A DNA stretch of 64,000 nt from Musa acuminata AAA Group (lineage: Eukaryota > Streptophyta > Magnoliopsida > Zingiberales > Musaceae). Under the pieces are notes generated by a model. It was not told the origin of the DNA. It searched no databases and saw only the letters and a program-made list of their open reading frames with translations. Shown here one piece after another: positions 1-12,000 of this stretch (positions are counted from its first letter, which is position 1; each line of letters begins with the position of its first letter). The DNA is taken from assembly GCF_036884655.1 (NCBI RefSeq), contig NC_088340.1:12513501-12577500 (forward strand). The letters are read 5' to 3'. Made by a program: the position numbers and the translations under genes.

Positions 1-36
1 GATGCTGATGTGTTTTCTTAACTTGTTAATTTGCAG

Positions 37-3000
37 TATTTCCATAATTGGACTGGAAACAGGTATCTCCAGTTTCTTCATGTCACTCTTGTCTTTGTTG
101 TATGCATTTCCTCTCTTAAAAGGACAAAAAGGAATAATGGATGACCGAGGGCAATACTTGGTGCTATACTAAGGTTGCTCCCTTCTGATTGTTCACCAGT
201 GATCGAGTCATGGGGATAACCTTTGTCCTTGCAGGATAAGGCCACGTATAGTGACCCACCCCAGACCCTTCATTGGTAGCAACCTTCTGCGTATGATCAC
301 CCTTTTCAATAATGGTGTATTGCTTACCTAAGGAATTACCTACTGCAGTTACTTGGGTACACTCCACAAGGATTCAAACCCAAAGCCTATTCGAGGTTAG
401 GAGAGAACAAGCCAGTAGGTGAAGGCCCAATTTGATCACCTCTTAGTATTTACATATTTATTTATAAGTTAGTGATTCCTCAGATTTGGATTACAATTCT
501 CAACTGCTTGGTAGTATTGGTCTCTGTGGAGATATATTCCATCTTCTGCTGTATGGTGTCCCCCAAAGTTTGGTACCTGTGTCAACATGATTCATATCCT
601 AGCCTTTAATGCTCCTGACAAAAAATGTGACTACAGTGGTAGGTTTTTGGTTTTTAGTTAAATGCCATTTAAAATTTGAGTATGCTGAAATGTTTGCAGA
701 GTCACGTGCCGTGACTGGTTCCAACTAAGTCTAAAAGAAGGTCTTACTGTCTTTAGAGACCAGGTGATGCTTCCTCTTTCCTTGACGCTTTAACCTCTAA
801 TGTGATCTTTGGTTTGTGAGCCTTATGGCTCCAATTAGATGAATTAGCTGAACTAATTTATCTTACTGATGTTGGCAGGAGTTTTCATCTGACATGGGCA
901 GCCGGACGGTTAAGCGCATTGCTGATGTTTCAAGATTGAGGAATTATCAATTCCCACAGGTTCATATACTTTTAGTGTTGTTTCTGAGATGCATTCACAT
1001 GATTTTTTTTTTCATTGAGGATACACATTTGTATGCATCTGTTGGGTGGAATTAATGGTCACATAGAAGATGAAAGCCTATCTCATTTAGTCGTAGTCAA
1101 CGTTGCATTTTTCTAGGCCATGATGCTTACCATCTATGGGGCTAGTTTTTTAGTCCTTATGTGGTAAACCATACATTTTTTTACTATTAAAACATCTGGT
1201 TGCCATGCTACTGATAACCATTGAAGTAGGGGGATGAACCAAATGTGAATTTGTTTGCATGAAAATATCTAATTTTTTTTGTTATTATTTTCATGTGGTT
1301 ATCTTTCTATATTCTCTTATTTTAGAACTTTTCATTCTCCCATGGGGCTATTTTTGGGTCTAGCTAAACAAATTCTGTGCGCCTTCAATGGAGGTTTTTC
1401 CAGATAAATATACCCAGTCTGTTGGAGTACAAAGATTCTTTTAATGTTGTTCTGTTGAAAAACAATACACCTCAAGTCATTTTGATGATTATTGAGTTGT
1501 TTGGAGAAGCATTTTGGTAACAACCATTGGCCAGCTGTATCTACAAAGCAATAATAGAATCCACACAACCAATGCAAGGGATTATATAGTGGTATTTGAG
1601 GTTGGTGACAAGAATCATCGGATAAATTTGGAGATGGCTGTGGTTTTGGGAAGCATTGCAACTCATTTTGTACATGTCTTATATTTGTAGAAAGAACACT
1701 CTATGAAGAAGTTTTTCTCAACTTGTCTCTTTGTTATGTCTTTTTTGTCATAAATGATTGCTCCAAATATTTTCTCTATGATATGCGTTTCAATTTTTTG
1801 TCTGTCTTCTCGTAGTTTAATATATTGAAGTACCTGCGAGAATGCTGTTCTGTAGCTTGCAACTTGACTAAAACAAGATGTGAGAGATTTCCTTGTAGAA
1901 TTTAGCTTTTCAGATGTTATTTCACAAAGGTAGGAATTTTTAAATTTACATAATTTGTAGTTATAGTCATACATTAAGAAATTGTTTATAGAGCATGAGA
2001 GTCTGTGAAGATTGCAAATGACATGTAACTTGAAAATTTACTCCAATACATCTCAATAAATGATAGGTCAAGACCAATTGCAAACTCCTGACTTAATAAA
2101 GTCTGTTTTCTTAACCTTCATACAAGTTATTTTTTCGGAGTAGATGATTCTCATGTTCAAGTTTTAGGAACTATGCAAATAGACTCTTGCTTTCTGCTTT
2201 GAGCAGCTCTGTATCAAGCACAGGATCCAATTTTTAATTGTATTATTTCTTCTCGAGCTTTTCCAGTCATGTGCTTAATGTTTTCATCATTGCTAATGTT
2301 CCTTTTGAAAAAAAAAAAATCATTGATTCATGGTGCAAATGAAAATCATTAATTCATGGTGCTGGTGATCTTTGTTGTAGTCCAGGCTAAGGAAATGAAA
2401 AACCCTTCTTTCACAAAATGAATTTGAATTTCTCTCAGATTATTGCTTTCATTATTAACCTTTATTTATCCACTAGAAATGTTATGACTTTTGATAGTAT
2501 CCATAAGATCTTTGTTGTCTTAATCATGATACAAAGACCTAACATTTCTGTAGCATAAACTGCTATTATGACAGGGCTACTAAAATATCTGTATGTTGGC
2601 TGTAATTAACTAAGTCCTTTTGAAAGCATTCTACATTTGTGGCACTGTCACTAAACTTGATCTTCCCACTCTTTGATATTCCTTACATTTCAATTTTCCT
2701 ATCACATGGATCAGTTTCAGATAAGAAACTATGGATTTGACGATGGTGATATTAGAAACATCAATTTTTTGCCTTCAGTACATACATAATTCATTTTCTT
2801 AACATGGACTACAACAAAGATCACCATGGAAGGAACAACTTTATATTTCTTCACTTTTTGAAAATTAGACTATGTTTGTGGTTCCCTAACAGTTTTCTGA
2901 TATAGTCTTGGCAAATAACACTGATTAGATCACATGTAACAGAAGTACTTGTATTGAATGTTTCTGCCCTCTAGGTATATGGAACACTTCTTGACAATTT

Positions 3001-6000
3001 ATAGTGTTTATTATTAGTTGATGTTTAAGTTTTGCACTGCATTAAATGCTTAGTAATCCCAGGATGCTGGACCAATGGCACACCCAGTCCGGCCACATTC
3101 ATATATCAAGGTTAGATATTCTATTACTCTGTTATCTTTTTCTATCACTTCTATATGAAAATTTGAACATCTGTTTGGCATTTCTTGGCAGATGGACAAC
3201 TTCTACACTGGTAAGTCTTTTGATTTCATCTTTCTATTGTCATTTGATAGGATTTGGACATTTTGTATCTGGTAATTTCCTCAAAGATCTGAAGATTGAT
3301 TCTAACATTTTTTGTTTGTGATCTTTCCATATCCATTGATCTGGGGCTCGTGTGAATCCAATGTTCAGTAACGGTAAATTTTACATCTCACATACAGAAT
3401 AGCAGTTTGTTTGACCCTTTTTTCTATATCGTGAATACTTGCTAAATGATTTAAATTTTCTCTGTTTGATGTTGCCTGCAGGTCTATGAAAAGGTTTGTC
3501 TTCCTACACCTGATCATATTATTTTATTTTTCCATAAGTGAAGAACAAATAGTACTAAATTTTCATCTTCATTGTAGGGTGCTGAAGTTGTTAGAATGTA
3601 TAAAACTTTGCTTGGAAGTTCAGGGTTTCGAAAGGTGTGGTTATGATTACTTTTTTTCCTTTTATTCACAGTTCTACATAGCTCCAATTAGACTGAATGT
3701 GTTACTTATAAAATTTACATTGAATGGTTGGATACATAAGTAAATTGAATTGCATTCTAATGAGAGTCTTTGTATACTTTAACCAAGGATTTTAGCCTCA
3801 GTCATACCAGTTGTGGTAATTAGTAGGACTGGTTCAAACCAGTATACTAGACAGTATATTGGTATAAAATACAAAATTAAATATCACTGGTATTAACCTT
3901 TATGGTCTAGTACTGGTCCTTTATCAGACCGCCAAATAACGGTCAATACATAAAGGCCCGACCGGTATCTGATACCTTGACTTTAGCAATACCTAGATTA
4001 TGCTATATTCGTCCTTTTCTTGTTATGCATAACCAGATTCCTCGTCTCATTTTCTTTTGTCCCCTACCTTATGTGATTTTGATTGGTCATTAAGAATAAT
4101 CGAGTTTTTTTTGTGCTTGTAGGGCATGGATCTATATTTTAAGAGACATGATGGACAAGCAGTGACCTGTGAAGATTTTTTTGCTGCCATGTGTGATGCA
4201 AATGATGCAGATCTCTCTAGTTTCTTATTATGGTATGTGCGATACCCATGTCTTCCTATATTTGTATTCATTTTGGCATCAGTTCCTTATCCACAGTGAA
4301 CTGTGTACTAGGTATTCTCAAGCTGGGACGCCTCAAGTAAGGGTTACTTCTTCATATGATCCTGATGCTCAGATGTACTCTTTGAAGTTCAGGTAAATAA
4401 ATTCACTGTACAACCAAATTTCTTTATAGTTTATGCTTTATTTCTGGCATAGTGATTCTTGCCATTGATCATGTTGATTTGCAAAATGTTATTGCTCTAT
4501 CCAATCAAATGTTTTATTTATGATATCTTTTTATAGTGAGGTTTCTGTTTTTTTGTCACTGTACTCTGTAACTTGCAGTACTATAGGTATGCTGCTTGAA
4601 ATTAATTGGTGACACTTGATCTACATGGTGTGTTTTTTCAGTTCATGTTAAGTGTTATTATTACCAAGGTCCGCCATACCGTACCGTATCGGAATTTCGA
4701 CCCGGGCTCGGTACGGTATGGTACCGGTGTACCGGGTGGTACGCTTCGGTACGGCAGACCTTATTACACCTTCTGTTCTCATTTTATTCTTTCCTCTTTG
4801 TGGAGTTCCATCTTCTTTCCATTCAATAATTTCCTGCAACTCAACAATGCTTCATAGTTCATATATACTTCACCAATAACTGGAAATAGTTATAGGGATG
4901 TTGTTAACCAACTTATTTGTTTACCTTACTAGTCAAGAAGTGCCACCTACTCCTGGTCAACCTGTGAAAGAACCTATGTTTATACCTATAGCTCTTGGGC
5001 TACTTGACTCAAGTGGAAAGGACATGCCCCTTACTTGTGTTTATCGTGATGGAGTGCAGCAGACAATTTCATCAAATGATCAACCCGTGTGGAAAACTGT
5101 TCTTCATGTTAAAAAGGTTAGCCAAGAATTATTTTATGTTCATCTTTTGTGGACCTTCTGTATGATTCTAGACCCTAGATCATGGTTTGATGTCACAAGC
5201 TTTCTTCAAAATTTTTTAAATACTTGTTGATGGTTGACTTACTAAATGAATCATGTCATTTCAGTGGGTCAAACATCAATAATCTCGTTTTACAGTTTAT
5301 TATGGTAGATATTATGCTGAAGATGATATGCAACAACTATATAACATCGAACTTTGATATAATGATACTTGAATCCTACAGCTTGGAAATATTTTTTGAG
5401 ATTCTAACTGTCCAAAGTGCCTCTTTGATGTTTCATTGTTGTGCAGCATTTGACATGGTGCAATTACAAATTTTTATGGTGGTGATGTTTTGAGAAATCC
5501 TTGGTTTTCGGAGAGGTTCACCTTACCGGTCCAAACTAGTGTGCCAACTAACCGGTGGCGTGGTATGTGCCGCTTCATACCAGTGTACCATGTGCTGATA
5601 TGGTGGGGCATATTGATGCCATAGAAGAAGGGCAAAAAATAACTCCAAAATTTTTTAAAAATAGAAAAAAAGTTAGATTAGGGTTTTTAAGTTGAAAATA
5701 AATATAAATTTAATATAATTTTAGCAAAAATAATCTAAATTATGAAATAATGGTGCATATCTTTTATGGGCTTTGAGGAGCAGCTTTGTGGTACATTCCG
5801 GACTGTCGTTCCATATATTTCGAAACAGTTTTGATCCAATATAGGTCAAATTACGATGAGACATCATTAAATATACTAATCACAGTATTAACATAGTTAA
5901 TTACTTCATAATTATTCCTCTTTCATTATTATAACATGTTAAACACTGATAAGCATTAAAGACATTTAACCTACCCAATATGAGTTAAATTTTGATTAAA

Positions 6001-9000
6001 TCAACACTAAATACACTAATCACAGTATTAACTATTAGCATAGTTAATTAATCCTTAATTAGTCCTCTTTTACCACAATAAACATGTTAAACACACTAAT
6101 CATAGTTAATTTTAATTAAATCATCATTAAAAACACTAATTACAGTATTAAAAACTTTAATTAAAACCTAATTAAATCTATTCTGTCATCACAAACATGT
6201 AAATCATCCTAATATACATGAATACAAAGATTTGACCCAATGTGTCTAGTTAAAAAAAAGCATTATAGACACTAATCACAGCATTAAAGGCCTTAACTAT
6301 TCTCTAATTAATACTATTCTACCATCATAAAGGCCTCAAACAACATATTAGACATTGAGCATATAGAATAGACTTAATCATCTCAAAAGTCATCAAAAAT
6401 CAAGAGAAAACATACTTATCTTTTATTAGAGAATTCTTCCTCTAACTTAGGTGTTAATCCTCCCTAATTAGCCTCCCTAGCTTGGTCCAATCCACAAATC
6501 ATAGTTTTGTCGAGTTTAAGAGAGTACAAATTGGAAAATGAGAGAAATAAGTGAGTGAGAAAGTCATTGAGTAGATGAGTTAGAGAGAGTGAAAGGAGAG
6601 AGAATGAGGGGTAGAAAGGGTTTAAAAACCCTTTTTACTGGTTCAAACTGTCAAATGGACTGTTTGAATCAAATCAATCTTGGCCCTTGATCGATATTGG
6701 TTGAAATCCGACTGTTGTCGATCGGTACAGGTTGGTAGTTGGATTTCGATCGTTTCGACTGGTACACTGTATCGGGCAATATAAGGTCATTTAACATAGA
6801 CCACCAGGTACAGGGTGGTCTGCGTATCGGTCCCCTATCGGACTGGTATGTACCACCTTTACCAGGTGACATGCCGCGGCATGGAAAACCCAATGGAGAC
6901 TTTCAATTTTTTAGCTGTAGATCATATTTTTGCTAATATCCTTCTTCTGAGCAGCAAAATAAGTCACCATTGGTATCTGGTGCTGGTTTTAAACCTGTCG
7001 GTGACCTTTTCTACTATTTCTTGAAATCCCATTTCTAAGTTGATTTTGGGTAGATACGGCTGAAATCAACATGCAAGATCTATTGAAATGTTGTAAGAAG
7101 CAAAGCTTCTAACTGGTCAGATTTTTCCAGCTTCAAATGATGAGAAAAAAATTACCTAGCTTGGTATGGCTAGGTGGTTGAGTATAAACTTAGGAGTCTT
7201 AAAAGTGTGGGACCGAGAGGAGCCATGAGATGGGAGAAGAGAAAAATGGCTGAAGAAGAAAAATTAGTCAGCACAAAAATTGGTGCGTATACTCCTGTGA
7301 ACCTTTCATGCACTTTCCTCAGTGTATGCAGGCAAGTTTCATATCTTGTTATGTACGGGGAAGTCAATGATTATGATATGGTCTATTTGGTGTAAGAGCA
7401 AGCACGACTGAACAGATACTAATATCATGAAGCAAGATAGGGTTTCTATAAAATATTATTCAGTATGTAATGCAAGCCAAGGAAAGTTACCAACTGAAGA
7501 TGTGAATTGGGCTTGTAAAAGGACAACTGTTTCATAAATATATCATGTTAATCTTTGTAAGCCCTAGGAACTAGCAGGCTCTTTTCAATCACTTGCAATT
7601 TTGACAAGATAGGTCATTGAGTTATCTGACAAGTATGAGTTCTTTTTGTATTAGTTCTCTTTTTAGGATTATCCCAATTCACACATTAAGCTGCATGTGA
7701 CAGGAAATTGGATCTAGCCATATTGGTAATATGACCTTAATATATGACTACCATCTGGACTGGAATACGTAGAACTAGATTGTGGCTTTTGACATGGGCA
7801 ACATCTAGTTTGAACTAATTAGCTTTGGTAGATACTTCTTTCTTCCAAGTGAATGAAGTAAACTGAAAGAAACCATCAAAGTGAGAAAGAGGTAGATGGC
7901 AAATCACTAAATCCAAAATTAAATAATACAAACAAGTAAACCGAACTTTGAAACTTTAATTGAATCTGAACGAGTACAAAATTGCAGATTGCAAATAGAT
8001 CTAAGCCTGGAAAAGGAGGAAATAAAGACTTGAACTGGGCCATTAGACTGATCCAGAGCAATTACATGAATGCTATGACCTGAGTTATCTGAATATTTTT
8101 ATGTATACCCTTTCTGACTTTGAATTTGAACAATTTCTTCTCCTGATTGTGGCTTAGAATCAGTCTTTTTTGGTTAGACTGCTTCGTGGTCTTTCTCACG
8201 AATCTTCCTTTGAATAAATGTGTGTACATTTCTTTTTAATTGCCCCGTATGAGATCACTAGCAATATATTTCCTAGAGCTCTATGCTTATTGATGTCTCT
8301 CTAACTTGCAAGATTTTATTATTCGTTTACTTTAATCATGAATTGTCAATAATAGAGGATTTTGTTACGTGTGAAGGCCACATCTTAAACATTATAATAT
8401 TCTGCTATTTTCTTCAATTTTTGTTTGTGAGGCCTGGAATGATGTGGGCCTATAGTACTTTTCTTTTCAAACCAGCATAATTGTTTTACTTGTGTGACTG
8501 AGTTGGCTCATTGCTTGTTTTGTGATTAATTCGAAATTTGCACTGTGGATATTTCAGAAGGAAGAAGAGTTTGTATTTGCCAATATACCTGAACGGCCAA
8601 TTCCTTCACTATTACGGAATTATAGTGCTCCAATTCGTCTTGATTCTGACCTTACGGATAGTGATTTATTCTTTTTGCTAGCACATGATTCAGATGAATT
8701 TAATAGGTAACCCCTTAATTTTTGTTATTTCTAATCTTAATTACGAGAGCCTGTATCTTGGACTTTTATTTTTATAATAAATGTATACAATGTTTTCCTA
8801 GATGGGAGGCTGGTCAAGTTTTGGCACGCAAACTGATGTTAAGTCTTGTAGCGGACTTCCAGCAAAACAAATCATTGAGTCTGAACCCAAAGTTTGTTGA
8901 AGGGATCAGATGCATTCTATGCAACACAAGCTTGGACAAAGTAAAATAACGTTTAATTTTACTGAAGCTCATTATTTTTCCACCTCCAGGGCCTTGCACG

Positions 9001-12000
9001 ATAACACACATTTGGATTTAGGAATTTATTGCGAAGGCAATTACTTTGCCCGGTGAAGGGGAGATAATGGACATGATGACAGTTGCAGATCCTGATGCTG
9101 TTCATGCTGTTCGCGTCTTCATCAAAAAGCAGATTTCTCTCAACCTGAAGCAAGATCTCTTAGCCACAGTAAGTTGTTTAACAACCCATTAGAACATATA
9201 TTTTTGAGTTGCTGATGTTTTGGTAGTGTTCTAATTCTGTTAATCATTTGAAAAATCAGTCAGTACACTCTGTGCAGTCTGCCTACTAATCTACAGGCGA
9301 ATAAAGCTCTACATATGCACCTTGAAGAAAGTGCCTATTTGCTTTTGAAGTGTATAAATGCACGTATACTAACTTTAAGTAATCATGGATCCTTTAGGAG
9401 GAAATTAACTTTTTCATCTTGCTTTTCAGATTTCCCCAAAAGATTCTTTTTACCTTTTTGGTTGGTACACACAAGCTCTAAAATACTGTTTGTATTGGTT
9501 GATAGGAGTCCATATTTACCATGTTGTTAATTAATTGAGATGGAGACTGCTATTTCATCTGGTTTGGTTTGGTAGGGGCTATTTATCGTCCAGTATCAGT
9601 ACCCTTTTTATCTTAATAGATATCACTACTGATCTTTTTTCTTTCCTCTTTTATCTTTGTCTTGCCCCCTCTTCTGCCTCCTCCTCAATGTCTCCGCCTC
9701 ATCCATTGCCACTTCTTCTCTTCTTATCCTCCTCTCTCCTTTCACACTCTTTGGTCCGGGCACTATCAACCCTTACATAGTGTCCATACATCGATTTGTA
9801 CTGAAACTATACTAGTCCGATAGGCAATCAGTATTGGCATTGAAATGAGATTTTAAACCTTGGGTGAGCAGAAGTGCTCGTTCATTTCTGTGAAATATTG
9901 GCTAATATGGAGCTTCCTTTCCTTCAAATTCAGAAAAATAGAAACAATAAAAAAGACAAGCTTACTCCTAAATTTGCCAATTGAATGTCAGAATGTTGAA
10001 ATTGGCTCAATTCAGTGGAGGTGGTCTGTTTTAGTGTCTTTCGTGGGTATATGTCTTGCACTAAATAGGTGGCTTTGTCAATAAGTTGTTGCTTGATTTA
10101 GTTTTTTCTAATCGCATCTTATATGTGTTTTTTTCAATGGATCCCTGTATATTGTCTCACTTTTTCCTCATCAAGAATTATTAACTCCGATTTCTGGAAG
10201 TCGTTTCATCTCTGTTATCTGGCTGATAGTTCTATGAGAGAAAGAAACCTTGTTTCCTTTTGCAATTTATAGTTAAGTGGTGTTCTATTGCAGGTGATAA
10301 ACAACAGAAGCTCTGAGACATATGTTTTTGACCATCACAATATGGCCCAACGTGCTTTGAAGAACACATCTCTTGGTAGGTTTAATCAATATTAATATTT
10401 AATTATTAACTTTTAACATGTGATGACCGATAGGCTTCTTGTTTTGCACTTGATGCAGCTTATCTTGCATCATTGGATGATCCAGAGCTCACAGAACTTG
10501 CGTTGCATGAATACAAGTCTGCCACTAATATGACTGACCAATTTGCTGCTTTAGCTGCCATAGCCCAAAATGCAGGTCAAGTTCGTGATGATGTTCTATC
10601 TGACTTCTATACGAAGTGGCAGCATGATTTTTTGGTAAGAATCTTGTTGGTAGAGTCACGTTGGCAACCATGTTCTTTCGTCAACGATCCCTGTCTGTTT
10701 CATGACTTTGGTTGTGGATAATAGGCTAAAATTGATACTGCAGCATGGGTTCTTATATTTTCTTCTTGTAGGTTGTGAATAAATGGTTTGCTCTTCAAGC
10801 CATGTCTGACATTCCAGGGAACGTCATAAATGTTCAAAAGTTGTTGAGCCACCCTGCATTTGACTTGCGAAATCCTAACAAGGTTAATGAGTGCCAGCAG
10901 ATAGTTCTTTGGGTTTGGAGCATATTTTGAGATGTTCTTCGGACAATCTGAACATTCATTTGTTGTGTTCCAGGTATACTCACTAATTGGAGGATTTTGT
11001 GGCTCACCTGTGAATTTCCATGCAAAAGATGGGTCAGGCTACAAATTTTTGGGAGAACTAGTGTTACAGTTGGACAAGATTAACCCTCAGGTGATTAGTA
11101 GTAGTAGGAAAAGTCTAGCTATTGCTTATGCTACAGTAAAGACATATGTCATTGATATTCTTGACTTCTTGCTTTTTTCTTTAATTGGTTGTTTCTTTCT
11201 TCTTCATTAAATTTTAGGTGGCATCTCGCATGGTGTCAGCCATCTCTAGGTGGAGGCGCTATGATGAGCACCGGCAAGCTCTTGCTAAGGTGATTAACTT
11301 TTTTGCCTTTTTTGTTTCAAGAAAATATAATTAATTTTCACTATCTAATTTCTGATGTGATGCAAAGTTTTCACATTTAAAGACTAGGAACTAAAAGGAG
11401 GGGTCCCTACCATTGTGTTTGTACTCAATTGGTTTGTCATAGCCCGTGTTCTGCATGTGCTTATGATGCCAATAATTTATGACAGAATTGTGAGTAATAT
11501 TTATGATTCTTATATGAGTTTATATGATGTATAGTGTCTAAAGTCTAGACCATAATCAAATGTAGAAATGAGCTGCGATTTGCTTGACTTAGTTACAAGT
11601 GAATGATAATGACAAGGGGCAGTCAGTGCTGATGGCAATAAACTGTTCAACTAATGGTTTAATTCACTTGTTCAGGTCATCTTTATCTTTGTCATTTGGG
11701 CACTGAAGGTGTGCATCTTTTCTTCATTAATCCATTACTGACTTTGCTGGATTAGTTATGGTATCTTTGGGTCAATCCTGTCTAGATTAGCAACATTTGA
11801 AAATTTCCTTGGCTATGTTCCAGCATTGAACCTAAAGCTGATCCAAGCCATCCTAAATTGCCTATTTAACAAGGTTCCCTGACTCGGACAACTTAATTGG
11901 TTGGGTTGGTGGGGTTAGTGGGTTGGGCAATTCTTTATGTTTGTATCGTGAGAGAAAAAGGGGGTATGCTGGATCTGGTTGGATTGGGTTAGGTTCAATA

